Shown here: positions 16,760-25,672 of the stretch, piece after piece
Layout: each line of letters begins with the position of its first letter
Position numbering within the stretch: the first letter of the stretch is position 1
Assembly (NCBI RefSeq): GCF_019343475.1
Contig: NZ_CP072453.1
Span: forward strand, 3,968,001 to 4,032,000
DNA length: 64,000 nucleotides
Reading direction: 5' to 3'
Origin: Providencia sp. R33
Lineage (GTDB): Bacteria > Pseudomonadota > Gammaproteobacteria > Enterobacterales > Enterobacteriaceae
Notes under the pieces: generated by a model
The model's input: the letters and a program-made list of their open reading frames with translations, nothing else
What the model was told of the DNA's origin: nothing
The model's database searches: none
Translations under genes and position numbers: made by a program

Positions 16760-17536
16760 ATGATTAATGCAAACGAAATTGCGAACAGTAAAATTAAAGT
16801 CCGTGACCTCAACTTCTATTATGGCAAGTTTCACGCACTGAAAAATATCTCTTTAGACATTGAGAAAAACAAAGTTACGGCGTTTATCGGCCCATCGGGT
16901 TGCGGTAAATCCACGTTATTACGCACGTTCAATAAAATGTATGAGCTGTACGGCGAACAACACGCACAAGGCGAAATCTTACTGGATGGTCAAAACATTC
17001 TGACGGACAAACAAGATATCGCATTATTACGTGCAAAAGTGGGCATGGTGTTCCAAAAACCAACGCCATTCCCAATGTCTATCTACGACAACATCGCGTT
17101 TGGCGTGCGTTTGTTTGAAAAACTGTCTCGTGTAGAAATGGATGAGCGTGTGCAATGGGCGTTAACCAAAGCAGCACTGTGGAATGAAACTAAAGACAAA
17201 CTGCACCAAAGCGGTTACAGCTTGTCGGGTGGTCAGCAACAGCGCCTGTGTATTGCGCGTGGTATTGCTATTCGTCCCGAAGTGTTATTGCTGGATGAGC
17301 CTTGTTCAGCTTTGGACCCTATTTCCACGGGTCGCATTGAAGAGTTAATCAGTGAATTAAAATCAGAGTATACCGTCGTGATTGTTACCCACAACATGCA
17401 ACAAGCGGCACGCTGTTCTGATTACACAGCATTTATGTATTTAGGTGAATTGGTTGAGTTTAATCATACCGATAAGATGTTCACCACCCCAGAAATGAAG
17501 CAAACTGAAGATTATATTACTGGCCGCTACGGTTGA
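16760..17536 (+). CDS. pstB: Phosphate ABC transporter ATPase PstB
   Basis: Cytoplasmic ATPase that powers PstCA, 258 aa. Walker A GPSGCGKST, Q-loop VFQKPTPFPMS, signature LSGGQQQRLCIARGIA, Walker B VLLLDEPCSALDP and the H-loop His in IVTHNMQ are all present. Close to the E. coli protein throughout. Confidence 0.98.
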   Translation: MINANEIANSKIKVRDLNFYYGKFHALKNISLDIEKNKVTAFIGPSGCGKSTLLRTFNKMYELYGEQHAQGEILLDGQNILTDKQDIALLRAKVGMVFQKPTPFPMSIYDNIAFGVRLFEKLSRVEMDERVQWALTKAALWNETKDKLHQSGYSLSGGQQQRLCIARGIAIRPEVLLLDEPCSALDPISTGRIEELISELKSEYTVVIVTHNMQQAARCSDYTAFMYLGELVEFNHTDKMFTTPEMKQTEDYITGRYG

Positions 17537-17549
17537 TATGGAGCCGACG

Positions 17550-18260
17550 ATGGATACGCTGAATCACAACAAACATATATCTGGGCAGTTCAATGCGGAA
17601 CTGGAACATATCCATACTGAATTAATGACAATGGGAGGGCTGGTCGAAGAACAGCTCACCAAAGCCATCACGGCAATGCATAATCAGGATGAAGCTCTAG
17701 CGCGTGAAGTTATCGAAAATGACCACAAAGTCAATATGATGGAAGTGGCTATTGATGAAGAGTGCGTCAAAATTATTGCCAAGCGCCAGCCAACGGCGAG
17801 TGACTTGCGACTGATTATGTCAATTTCCAAAACCATTGCGGAATTGGAACGTATCGGTGACGTTGCCGATAAAATCTGTCAAACCGCATTGGAGAAATTT
17901 TCGCAGCAACATCAGCCACTTCTAGTTAGTTTAGAATCACTAGGTCGCCACACAGTGCAAATGCTGCATGATGTGCTGGATGCGTTTGCGCGTATGGATC
18001 TCGAAGAAGCCATCCGTATTTACCGCGAAGACGAAAAAGTGGATCAAGAGTACGAAGGTATTGTGCGTCAACTAATGACCTACATGATGGAAGACCCACG
18101 TACCATTCCAAGTGTGTTAACAGCGCTGTTCTGCGCACGCTCAATCGAGCGTATCGGTGACCGCTGCCAAAATATCTGTGAGTTTATTTTCTACTATGTG
18201 AAGGGGCAGGATTTCCGTCATGTGGGTGGGGATAATTTAGAAAAAATGCTCACCAAATAA
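17550..18260 (+). CDS. phoU: PhoU, negative regulator of the Pho regulon
   Basis: Cytoplasmic metal-binding protein linking Pst transport state to PhoR/PhoB. The ATG at 17550 (MDTLNHNKHISGQFN) has a GGAG 6 bases upstream and matches the family start; an upstream in-frame ATG at 17538 sits before that Shine-Dalgarno. At 236 aa it has two three-helix PhoU repeats, each with the E-x3-D metal pattern (ELERIGDVADKI and SIERIGDRCQNI). Confidence 0.97.
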   Translation: MDTLNHNKHISGQFNAELEHIHTELMTMGGLVEEQLTKAITAMHNQDEALAREVIENDHKVNMMEVAIDEECVKIIAKRQPTASDLRLIMSISKTIAELERIGDVADKICQTALEKFSQQHQPLLVSLESLGRHTVQMLHDVLDAFARMDLEEAIRIYREDEKVDQEYEGIVRQLMTYMMEDPRTIPSVLTALFCARSIERIGDRCQNICEFIFYYVKGQDFRHVGGDNLEKMLTK

Positions 18261-18262
18261 AT

Positions 18263-18516
18263 TTTCGTCATCCTTCGTGCTGTGGCGGTGTTGGCTTCAT
18301 TCGGCTACTTGGGTCACATACTTATGTATGCTCCCCAAGCTATCCTCATTTTGCCGCCTAGCCACAACACGAATGATTTAGAAAATTAAATGGTTGTTAT
18401 CCTTCATGCGGTGGCGGTGTTGGCTTCATTCGGCTACTTGGGTCACATACTCATGTATGCTCCTAGGGATAACTGTGTTTGCCGCCTTGCTACAACACGA
18501 ACTATTTAGAGCATTG
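18263..18516. repeat. Pair of tandem ERIC/IRU elements after phoU
   Basis: Two consecutive ERIC copies (about 18263-18389 and 18393-18516) share GTGTTGGCTTCATTCGGCTAC, the CACATACT(T/C)ATGTATGCTC centre and the right GCCGCC arm. They start just after the phoU stop codon. The remaining gap to 18805 is AT-rich and holds an imperfect inverted repeat at 18559-18583 and the promoter of the next gene, but no convincing ORF. Confidence 0.88.
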
Positions 18517-18805
18517 ATACATTTGAACAGTTATTTCCTTAATAACTATTGGTGTATATTTTTAGGTACAATGTATCTAAAAATTTAGCTTAAGGTTTTT
18601 ATACAGACTTTCTTCTTGCTCGATAAGAGTCTATTGATGGTGAAAGCCATATTCGGGGGCCTTTGTTATAGAGTTTGCCCCTTTTTTGTACTTTCTTATA
18701 TTCCATTTGGTTATAAATATATTATTTAATATTATTTCAAGTGCTAAGAGATAGTTGATAGCGTGTGGTGGTCGATTTACATAAATTTACCACTAGGGGT
18801 ATTCA

Positions 18806-19645
18806 ATGAAAGCTCGTATTCTGACGACTGTTTTACTTACAGGTTTGGCGCTGACAGCGAATGTCGCTAGCGCAGATAAATTAGATGATATTAAACAAGC
18901 GGGTGTGATCCGCATCTCCGTATTTGATAGCAACCCACCGTTTGGTTTTATTGATCCACAGACTAAAAAATTAGCGGGTTATGACGTTGATATCGCGCAA
19001 GAAATTGCAGATAGCTTAGGGGTGAAACTTGAACTGCGTCCAACAAACCCTGCAAACCGTATTCCACTGCTGACCTCGGGTAAAGTTGACCTGATTGGGG
19101 CGAACTTCACCATTACCGATGAGCGTGCAAAACAGGTTGATTTCTCCATCCCTGATTTCGCCACAGGGCAAAAATTTATTGCTCGTAAAGGCGTGTTAAA
19201 AACCCCTGATGACATCAAACCACTGCGCATTGGTGCTGATAAAGGAACGGTGCAGGAAGTCACGCTGCGTGAACGTTTCCCAGATACCAAAGTGATTTCT
19301 TATGACGATACCCCGCAAGCATTTGCTGCGCTGCGTAATGGTAACGTCCAAGCGATTACCCAAGACGATGCAAAACTGGTTGGCTTATTAGGTAATTTGC
19401 CAGAAAAAGTAAAAGTAGATTTTGAAATTTCACCATTTAGTTTAACCAAAGAGTACCAAGCTCTGGCTGCCAGCAAAGGCGAAACGCGTTTAGTTGAAAA
19501 CGTGAATGAAACTCTGCTGAAACTGGAAAAAGACGGTAAAGCCGAGGTGATTTATAACCGTTGGTTTGGTCCAGACACCAAAGCTGCCCAACCACGCGGT
19601 GACTTTAAATTTGCCCCACTGAGCGAACAACAACCACAGTCTTAA
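18806..19645 (+). CDS. Family 3 periplasmic amino-acid-binding protein
   Basis: Solute receptor of a polar amino acid ABC importer, 279 aa. It has a cleavable signal peptide (MKARILTTVLLTGLALT... to VASA-D) and the SBP family 3 fold: GVIRISVFDSNPPFGFID, KLAGYDVDIAQEIADSLG, and ligand-site residues near RIPLLTSGKVDLIGANFTIT. The Asp of GYDVD and the R-x-P-L-L segment suggest a dicarboxylic or polar amino acid, but the ligand cannot be fixed. Two permease genes follow; no ATPase gene is present. Confidence 0.9.
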   Translation: MKARILTTVLLTGLALTANVASADKLDDIKQAGVIRISVFDSNPPFGFIDPQTKKLAGYDVDIAQEIADSLGVKLELRPTNPANRIPLLTSGKVDLIGANFTITDERAKQVDFSIPDFATGQKFIARKGVLKTPDDIKPLRIGADKGTVQEVTLRERFPDTKVISYDDTPQAFAALRNGNVQAITQDDAKLVGLLGNLPEKVKVDFEISPFSLTKEYQALAASKGETRLVENVNETLLKLEKDGKAEVIYNRWFGPDTKAAQPRGDFKFAPLSEQQPQS

Positions 19646-19674
19646 TCGATAGTGGCAAGAATTAAGTGATTTGA

Positions 19675-19697
19675 AACCCTGCACTGTGTGCGGGGTT
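19675..19697 (+). terminator. Stem-loop between binding-protein and permease genes
   Basis: AACCCTGCAC pairs with GTGCGGGGTT (one G-U pair) around a 3-base loop. No clear T-tract follows, so it is more likely a partial terminator or mRNA-stabilising hairpin that raises binding protein over permease. Confidence 0.55.
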
Positions 19698-19756
19698 CTT
19701 GGTTATACGGGGTGAGCTTTTTAGTCACAGGATGTGAAAGAAATAGGTCGTGAACT

Positions 19757-20509
19757 ATGTTTGAGAAATTTGTCAGCGGTGATTTTTGGTCTGCGCATTT
19801 ATTAGCGCCACAGTACCTTGAATGGTTCGGCTATGGTTTTGTTTTAACAGTCTGGATCTCGATTTGCACCATTATTGCTGCCACCTTTTTAGGCTTTTTA
19901 GTTGCATCAGCAAAGGATAGCCAGATTGCCCCTCTACGCTGGGGAGTGAGCATCTATATTTCTATTTTTAGAAACACGCCTTTGTTGGTGCAGTTATTTT
20001 TCTGGTATTTCGCCTCGGGGGAAATTCTCCCTTCTGCGGCGATGGAATGGCTAAATACACCCCATGAAATCAACGTATTTGGGCTCACTGTAGGTTGGCC
20101 TTCTTTTGAATTTTTAGCTGGTTTTATTGGGTTAACGCTATACACCGTTCCCTTTATTGCAGAAGAAATTCGCGCGGGGATCCGAGGGGTACGCCAAGGG
20201 CAAAAATATGCCGCGTTTGCGCTGGGGCTGACTTCGTGGCAAGCGATGAAATTAGTGGTATTGCCTCAAGCGGTCAAAATCGCCATGCCGCCGTTACTTG
20301 GTCAGTATATGAACGTGGTGAAAAACTCGTCATTAACCATGGCGATTGGCGTCGCGGAGCTCTCTTATGTGTCTCGCCAAGTGGATAGCCAAACCTTACA
20401 AACCTTCACTGCATTTGGGGTAGCAACAGTGCTGTATATCGCCATTATTGCGTTGATGGAAGGCTGGGGACAATGGCGGTTGCAACGTAACTTGGCTCAG
20501 GGGGTGTAA
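19757..20509 (+). CDS. Amino-acid ABC transporter permease (GltJ/HisM-type), subunit 1
   Basis: Inner-membrane permease of the His/Glu/Gln/Arg type, 250 aa, with about five membrane segments. It has the signature FRNTPLLVQLFFWYF and the EAA loop YAAFALGLTSWQAMKLVVLPQAVKIAMPPL, which docks onto the ATPase. It probably forms a heterodimer with the next protein, whose start lies one base beyond its stop codon. Confidence 0.9.
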   Translation: MFEKFVSGDFWSAHLLAPQYLEWFGYGFVLTVWISICTIIAATFLGFLVASAKDSQIAPLRWGVSIYISIFRNTPLLVQLFFWYFASGEILPSAAMEWLNTPHEINVFGLTVGWPSFEFLAGFIGLTLYTVPFIAEEIRAGIRGVRQGQKYAAFALGLTSWQAMKLVVLPQAVKIAMPPLLGQYMNVVKNSSLTMAIGVAELSYVSRQVDSQTLQTFTAFGVATVLYIAIIALMEGWGQWRLQRNLAQGV

Positions 20510-20510
20510 C

Positions 20511-21263
20511 ATGGATTTTTCAGTAATCGAACAAAATTGGCAATATTTACTGTTTGGGACTTTCCCTGATGGCCCATTAGAAGGGGCAGCGTTGACACTG
20601 GTGATTAGCTTGTTGGCAGGGGCGGCATCCATTGTCTTGGGTACATTAGGCGGTATTGCATTAGCTATGTTACGCGGTTTTTGGGTTAACCTATTTGCGG
20701 CAGTTTTAGGCTTTTTCCGTGCAATTCCTGTCATTATGTTAATTTTTTGGACCTATTTCTTGCTGCCAATTTTATTAGGCACAGAGATCCCCGGGATCAC
20801 CACGGTGGTCTGTGCACTCGCCTTGATCACCTCTGCTTACTTAGCCCATGCTGTAAAAGCAGGGATCTTAGCGATAGGCGCAGGGCAATGGCAGGCAGGC
20901 TTGTCCCTTGGTTTCAACCGCTGGCAGGTACTGTGGAACATCGTTTTACCCCAAGCATTGCGTATGATGGTGCCGTCGTTTATCAACCAATGGGTGGCGT
21001 TGATTAAAGACACTTCATTAGCCTATGTTGTGGGTGTGGCTGAGCTTTCTTTCTTGGCTACTCAAGTGAATAACCGTGAAATGGTATACCCGCTGGAAGT
21101 TTTCTTATTCGTGGCGTTTATCTATTTTGTGATGTGTTTTGCGGTGGAAATTATTGCCAATGTGGTGGCGAAAAAACTCAGTACGCAAAATGACCCGCAC
21201 AAATTGGCAGCAAAACGCAGCTTATTATTTTGGCGTAGGCAAAAACTACTGGCGCTATCCTAA
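20511..21263 (+). CDS. Amino-acid ABC transporter permease (GltK/HisQ-type), subunit 2
   Basis: Second permease of the same importer, 250 aa. It shows FFRAIPVIMLIFWTYFLLP and the EAA loop WQAGLSLGFNRWQVLWNIVLPQALRMMVPSF, with five predicted membrane helices and a basic C-terminal tail. A strong terminator follows directly, so no ATPase is encoded in this operon. Confidence 0.9.
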   Translation: MDFSVIEQNWQYLLFGTFPDGPLEGAALTLVISLLAGAASIVLGTLGGIALAMLRGFWVNLFAAVLGFFRAIPVIMLIFWTYFLLPILLGTEIPGITTVVCALALITSAYLAHAVKAGILAIGAGQWQAGLSLGFNRWQVLWNIVLPQALRMMVPSFINQWVALIKDTSLAYVVGVAELSFLATQVNNREMVYPLEVFLFVAFIYFVMCFAVEIIANVVAKKLSTQNDPHKLAAKRSLLFWRRQKLLALS

Positions 21264-21268
21264 ATTTT

Positions 21269-21297
21269 GATGGCGGTTTTCATACCGCCATCCTTTC
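21269..21297 (+). terminator. Terminator of the amino-acid ABC operon
   Basis: GATGGCGGT / ACCGCCATC forms a perfect 9-bp stem with a 6-base loop, followed by CTTTC. It begins 5 bases after the last permease stop codon. Confidence 0.88.
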
Positions 21298-21372
21298 AAA
21301 TCTCATTTTAATTCTTTTTCATAATTCATCGCGTTGTATCAGTTAGTTAGGACATTTTGCCTGTTGAATTTC

Positions 21373-21388
21373 ACGCAATCGTTTTCTT
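21373..21388 (+). promoter_or_regulatory. PurR operator upstream of adeP
   Basis: ACGCAATCGTTTTCTT differs from the 16-bp PurR consensus ACGCAAACGTTTTCNT at one specified position. It lies 58 bp before the adeP start. PurR repression of the E. coli adenine permease gene is known, so function is likely. Confidence 0.8.
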
Positions 21389-21445
21389 TTGCGATTTTTA
21401 ATTGTAGTATAGGGCGAAAAAAACTTTTTTTGGGCGCGATATCTA

Positions 21446-22780
21446 ATGAGTAATCAATCTTCTAGCTCGGCACAACCGCAGAGCTTGTTTCAGCGTGTTT
21501 TTAAATTACAAGAACACGGTACAACCGCACGAACTGAAGTTGTCGCTGGCTTCACGACCTTCCTGACGATGGTGTATATCGTCTTTGTTAACCCACAAAT
21601 TTTGTCAATTGCAGGCATGGATATCAAAGCGGTGTTCGTTACCACTTGTTTGATTGCGGCTATCGGCAGTATTTTGATGGGCTTACTGGCTAACTTACCG
21701 ATTGCGGTCGCACCAGCGATGGGGCTGAATGCCTTCTTTGCATTTGTGGTGGTTGGCGCGATGGGTTATTCATGGCAAGTGGCTATGGGCGCTGTTTTCT
21801 GGGGCGCAGTTGGCTTGTTTATCCTGACATTATTCCGCATTCGTTACTGGATTATTGCTAATATCCCACTGAGTTTACGTGTGGGGATCACCAGTGGTAT
21901 CGGTTTATTTATCGCGATGATGGGGCTGAAAAACTCTGGTATTATCGTGGCAAACCCAGACACATTGGTGTCTATCGGTAACTTAACGCACCATAACGTG
22001 TGGTTAGGGGCGCTGGGCTTCTTTATTATTGCTATCTTAGCGGCGCGTAATATCCATGCGGCCGTGTTAGTGTCTATTGCCGTGACTACCTTAATTGGTC
22101 TGGCTCTGGGGGATGTGCAATACACGGGCATTTTCTCTATTCCACCAAGTATCACTAGCGTAGTAGGGCAAGTGGACTTCTCGGGCTCATTAGATTTAGC
22201 GTTATCTGGCGTGATTTTTGCCTTTATGTTAGTCAACTTATTTGACTCATCGGGCACTATGATTGGTGTGACAGACAAAGCTGGCATCACCAATGAACGC
22301 GGAACATTCCCGCGCATGAAGCAAGCCCTATATGTCGATAGCTTAAGCTCAGTCGCTGGCTCGGCAATGGGAACCTCATCGGTAACGGCATATATTGAAA
22401 GCTCTTCAGGGGTGTCAGTCGGTGGGCGTACAGGGTTAACTGCTGTCGTTGTTGGTATCTTATTCCTATTGACCATGTTTATCTCTCCACTTGCGGGTAT
22501 GGTTCCAGCTTATGCAACCGCGGGTGCATTGATTTACGTGGGCGTGTTAATGACATCAAGCCTGACTCGCGTGAAATGGGATGACTTAACGGAATCTGTC
22601 CCTGCATTTATTACCGCAGTGATGATGCCATTTAGCTTCTCGATTACCGAAGGGATTGCGTTAGGGTTTATTGCGTACTGTGCGATGAAAATCGGGACAG
22701 GGCGCTGGCGTGATCTGGGTCTATGCGTGATTTTAGTGGCGGCGATGTTCCTGCTTAAAATGATTTTAGTCGACGCCTAA
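21446..22780 (+). CDS. adeP: Adenine permease AdeP (PurP), NCS2/AzgA family
   Basis: Proton-coupled high-affinity adenine importer, 444 aa with 12-14 predicted membrane segments. It is very close to E. coli AdeP: TTARTEVVAGFTTFLTMVYI, the substrate-site helices APAMGLNAFFAF and NLFDSSGTMIGVTDKAG, and TAYIESSSGVSVGGRTGLTA. E. coli also has adeP near pst-phoU, so this continues that block. The close paralogue AdeQ is the alternative, but position and the PurR site favour AdeP. Confidence 0.92.
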   Translation: MSNQSSSSAQPQSLFQRVFKLQEHGTTARTEVVAGFTTFLTMVYIVFVNPQILSIAGMDIKAVFVTTCLIAAIGSILMGLLANLPIAVAPAMGLNAFFAFVVVGAMGYSWQVAMGAVFWGAVGLFILTLFRIRYWIIANIPLSLRVGITSGIGLFIAMMGLKNSGIIVANPDTLVSIGNLTHHNVWLGALGFFIIAILAARNIHAAVLVSIAVTTLIGLALGDVQYTGIFSIPPSITSVVGQVDFSGSLDLALSGVIFAFMLVNLFDSSGTMIGVTDKAGITNERGTFPRMKQALYVDSLSSVAGSAMGTSSVTAYIESSSGVSVGGRTGLTAVVVGILFLLTMFISPLAGMVPAYATAGALIYVGVLMTSSLTRVKWDDLTESVPAFITAVMMPFSFSITEGIALGFIAYCAMKIGTGRWRDLGLCVILVAAMFLLKMILVDA

Positions 22781-22783
22781 AAT

Positions 22784-23045
22784 GTTCTTCATACTTCAAG
22801 CTGTGGCGTGAATGCTCGTCATATTTTGCGCCGTAGCGGTGTTGGCTGCGGTTGCTAACCCTAGTCACATACTTATGTATGCTCCTAGGGATTAGCAACT
22901 CTTGCCGCCTTGCTACAGCACAAACTATTTAGAGCATTGGAGCACTAGCTCTTCCCATATTATGAACTGTGGCAGTGGACTATTGATTTTTCCTTTCTGA
23001 ATGACTTCTTATCCTCTACATGCAACTCGAATTATTTAAGGTATA
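22784..23045. repeat. ERIC cluster: left-end fragment, full copy and decayed copy
   Basis: A 25-bp ERIC left end (TTCTTCATACTTCAAGCTGTGGCG type, 22784-22808) is followed by a full unit (about 22811-22941) with GTGTTGGCTGCGG, CACATACTTATGTATGCTCC and CTTGCCGCC. A degenerate third copy (about 22945-23045) keeps only its ends, notably TGCAACTCGAATTATTTAAGG at the right. No ORF is credible. The gap to yihI (23046-23175) must hold its promoter; no clear site is seen. Confidence 0.85.
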
Positions 23046-23175
23046 ATCAATAAAGTACTGTTGCGAAGGCAGGGTGGAATAAAAAATCCGCTGAAATTGC
23101 AAACTAGTGCTTTCCCCCTTTATGGGATCCTGCTAGATTTCGCAGCAGAAACTGACTTTATCAAGGTATCAGACC

Positions 23176-23694
23176 ATGAATGCACCAAAAAAACCGGCAG
23201 CTAAGCCAAAGAAAAAATACCGTAAAACCAAAGAAGAATTAAACGCGGAAGGCCGTGAACGTAAACGCGAGAAAAAACATCGTGGGAATAAGTCAGGTAG
23301 CCGTAATCAAGATTCATCATCGAATAATCAAAAGAGTGGACAGAATTCGTTAGTTGACCCACGTTTGGGCAGCAAAAAGCCGATCCCTTTAATTATCGAT
23401 GAAAAACAAGTGTCTAAGCCTGTTGTTGAGAAAAAACAGCCAGTCGTTAAAGAAAAACTGACGCCTGAAAAAGAGTTAGAGCAGTTAGAAAGCGATGATC
23501 GCTTAGATAGCTTATTAGCGCGCCTAGAAGATGGCGAAACGGTTAATGCAGAAGAGCAAAAATACATCAATACCTGTTTAGACCGTATTGATGAACTGAT
23601 GAATATCTTAGGCATTGAATATGCTGAAGAAGAAGAAGAGGAAGAAGACGAAGATAAATTAGATGACATCATGCGCATCTTAAAAAGCAAATAA
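23176..23694 (+). CDS. yihI: Der GTPase-activating protein YihI
   Basis: Modulator of the GTPase Der (EngA) in 50S ribosome assembly, 172 aa. It shows the typical layout: a very basic N-terminus (KPKKKYRKTKEELNAEGRERKRE), a low-complexity linker, DPRLGSKKPIPL, a C-terminal helical domain (LDSLLARLEDGE...NTCLDRIDELMNILG) and a polyglutamate stretch before DDIMRILK. It is upstream of hemN as in E. coli. Confidence 0.95.
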   Translation: MNAPKKPAAKPKKKYRKTKEELNAEGRERKREKKHRGNKSGSRNQDSSSNNQKSGQNSLVDPRLGSKKPIPLIIDEKQVSKPVVEKKQPVVKEKLTPEKELEQLESDDRLDSLLARLEDGETVNAEEQKYINTCLDRIDELMNILGIEYAEEEEEEEDEDKLDDIMRILKSK

Positions 23695-23705
23695 CTTCGT
23701 TTAAC

Positions 23706-23742
23706 CATCCCTCGTGTAAGCGGGGGATGAGTCTGTTTTTTT
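23706..23742 (+). terminator. Terminator of yihI
   Basis: CATCCCTCG pairs with CGGGGGATG (one T-G wobble) around a 6-base loop, followed by AGTCTG and seven T residues. It begins 11 bp after the yihI stop. Confidence 0.85.
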
Positions 23743-23799
23743 CTACAAACTCACTTTTCTTTGATGTTGCATCAAGTCTCTTTTCTCTAACATATTTAT

Positions 23800-24195
23800 A
23801 ATACTCGTCATATTTAAAGCTGCAGCGTTGTTGGCTACACTCATTCGCACTAGTTATATACTATGATACTCCTAGGGGCTGTTTATCTTTGATTGTCAAT
23901 TTTTATTCGAATTAAAGCCATTTTAGGCAAGGCGAGAGGTTCACCGCCTAGTGAACTAGGCAAGAGCCTCTCAACACAGCATCAAATGAGTGAAACGTGC
24001 TTTAATCGAACCCGCAGGGCAGCGTTTAAGCACAATAGTTAACGTAGATAATAGTCAGTCATCTTGATTGACACATTTATCATTGTTTTAATTGTTTTTT
24101 GACCTTTTTTAGCGGTAAAAATCAGCAGCAAAGATAAACAGCCCCTAGCGACTCATTCACTTGCCGCCTAGCCGCAACTTGAAATATTTAGAGTC
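23800..24195. repeat. ERIC element interrupted by a MITE-like insertion
   Basis: Left half 23800-23874 (ATACTCGTCATATTTAAAGC, GTTGTTGGCTACAC, ...GATACTCCTA) and right half 24146-24195 (TAGCGACTCATTCACTTGCCGCC...AACTTGAAATATTTAGAG) join into one normal ERIC unit if the 271-bp insert and one TA are removed. The restored centre reads CTCCTAGCGACTC, aligning with CTCCTAGGGCTTA of intact copies. Confidence 0.9.
23875..24145 (-). mobile_element. MITE-like non-autonomous element, copy 2 (inside an ERIC)
   Basis: A 271-bp element with perfect 17-bp inverted ends (GGGGCTGTTTATCTTTG), flanked by TA on both sides. It is the inverted counterpart of the copy at 4385-4657; the two align end to end with scattered substitutions and a few small indels. 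Internal features shared by both are the GCCTAGT/ACTAGGC hairpin and a GGGTTCGATTAAAGC stretch. There is no coding capacity, so a transposase must act in trans. Confidence 0.88.
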
Positions 24196-24298
24196 TATAA
24201 CGTTATGTATGCAATAAAATTTCACACTACCGAATAACAAATTAAATAAGATACAACCTGTTGTAATGGTTTGAGCTTTTGGTCAATTGAGGAATGTT

Positions 24299-25672
24299 AT
24301 GTCAGAGCAAAATATTGTTTGGGATCTTTCTCTCATTCAGAAATACAATTATTCAGGGCCGCGATATACGTCATATCCAACCGCCTTGGAATTTAATCAA
24401 GACTATGATGAACAAGCGTTTATTAGCGCGACAGCGCGTTATCCTGAACGCCCTTTGTCCCTGTATGTGCACATTCCTTTTTGCCATAAACTCTGCTATT
24501 TCTGTGGCTGTAATAAATTAGTTACCCGTCAAAAACATAAGGCGGATGAATATTTAAAAGTTATTGAAAAAGAAATTATTCAACGAGCATCTTTATTAAA
24601 AAACCGCACGGTCACGCAAATGCATTGGGGCGGCGGTACACCGACTTATCTTGATAAAGCCCAAGTTAGCCATTTAGTTGGCTTATTGAAAAAACATTTT
24701 CATTTTGCTGATGATGTGGAAATGTCCATTGAAGTTGACCCGCGTGAAATCGAACTCGATATGATTGACCACTTACGCCATGAAGGCTTCAACCGCCTAA
24801 GCATGGGCGTGCAGGATTTCAATAAAGAAGTGCAGGTATTGGTAAATCGCGAACAAGATGAAGACTTCATTTTTGCCTTAATTAAACGCGCGAAAGAAAC
24901 TGGCTTTACATCAACCAGTATTGACCTGATTTATGGTTTACCAAAACAGACCCCCGAAAGCTTTGCCTTTACATTGAAAAAAGTCGCAGAGCTATCACCT
25001 GACCGCTTAAGCGTATTTAATTATGCTCACTTACCAAATTTATTTGCTGCGCAGCGCAAAATCAAAGATGCAGATTTGCCGAGTGCAGAGCAAAAACTCG
25101 ATATCTTACAAGACACAATTGCGACACTAACCAAAGGTGGCTATCAGTTTATCGGGATGGATCACTTTGCTCGCCCTGAAGATGAGCTGGCAGTCGCGCA
25201 GCGTGAGGGAATTTTGCACCGTAATTTCCAAGGTTACACCACCCAAGGGGATTGCGACCTGCTAGGTTTAGGCGTTTCGGCAATCAGCATGTTAGGTGAT
25301 AACTACGCGCAGAACCAAAAAGACTTAAAAACCTATTATGCGCAGGTGGAAGAACAAGGGCATGCCCTATGGCGTGGCTTGGTCCTAACCAATGATGACT
25401 GCTTGCGCCGTGATGTGATAAAAACCTTAATCTGTAATTTTCAACTGGATTTTGCACAAATAGAAGCTCTATACCCGATTGATTTTAAATCTTATTTTAA
25501 AGAAGATTTGGAATTATTGAAGCCAATGGCGGAAGATGGGCTGGTGGAAATCTCAGACAAAGGTATCAAAGTGACTCCGCAAGGGCGCTTGTTGATCCGT
25601 AATGTGTGTATGTGTTTTGATGTGTATTTGCGGGGGCAGATGAGGCAGAGGCAGTTTTCCCGTGTTATCTAA
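24299..25672 (+). CDS. hemN: Oxygen-independent coproporphyrinogen III dehydrogenase HemN
   Basis: Radical-SAM enzyme that converts coproporphyrinogen III to protoporphyrinogen IX without oxygen, for anaerobic haem synthesis. The ATG at 24299 (MSEQNIVWD) follows a TTGAGG Shine-Dalgarno and gives 457 aa, the E. coli length. The [4Fe-4S] motif is CHKLCYFCGC (CxxxCxxC plus the extra Cys). SAM-site motifs WGGGTPTYL and SIEVDPREI follow. The C-terminal HemN domain contains MCFDVYLRGQ. Confidence 0.97.
   Translation: MSEQNIVWDLSLIQKYNYSGPRYTSYPTALEFNQDYDEQAFISATARYPERPLSLYVHIPFCHKLCYFCGCNKLVTRQKHKADEYLKVIEKEIIQRASLLKNRTVTQMHWGGGTPTYLDKAQVSHLVGLLKKHFHFADDVEMSIEVDPREIELDMIDHLRHEGFNRLSMGVQDFNKEVQVLVNREQDEDFIFALIKRAKETGFTSTSIDLIYGLPKQTPESFAFTLKKVAELSPDRLSVFNYAHLPNLFAAQRKIKDADLPSAEQKLDILQDTIATLTKGGYQFIGMDHFARPEDELAVAQREGILHRNFQGYTTQGDCDLLGLGVSAISMLGDNYAQNQKDLKTYYAQVEEQGHALWRGLVLTNDDCLRRDVIKTLICNFQLDFAQIEALYPIDFKSYFKEDLELLKPMAEDGLVEISDKGIKVTPQGRLLIRNVCMCFDVYLRGQMRQRQFSRVI

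Noticed and set aside
21844..22476. 210-codon minus-strand ORF inside adeP
   Set aside because: Complete shadow of a clearly conserved permease gene; composition is not protein-like and it lacks a start context.
22946..23175. CsrC sRNA, which lies upstream of yihI in E. coli
   Set aside because: The region lacks the repeated GGA hairpin loops of CsrC and is largely a decayed ERIC copy.
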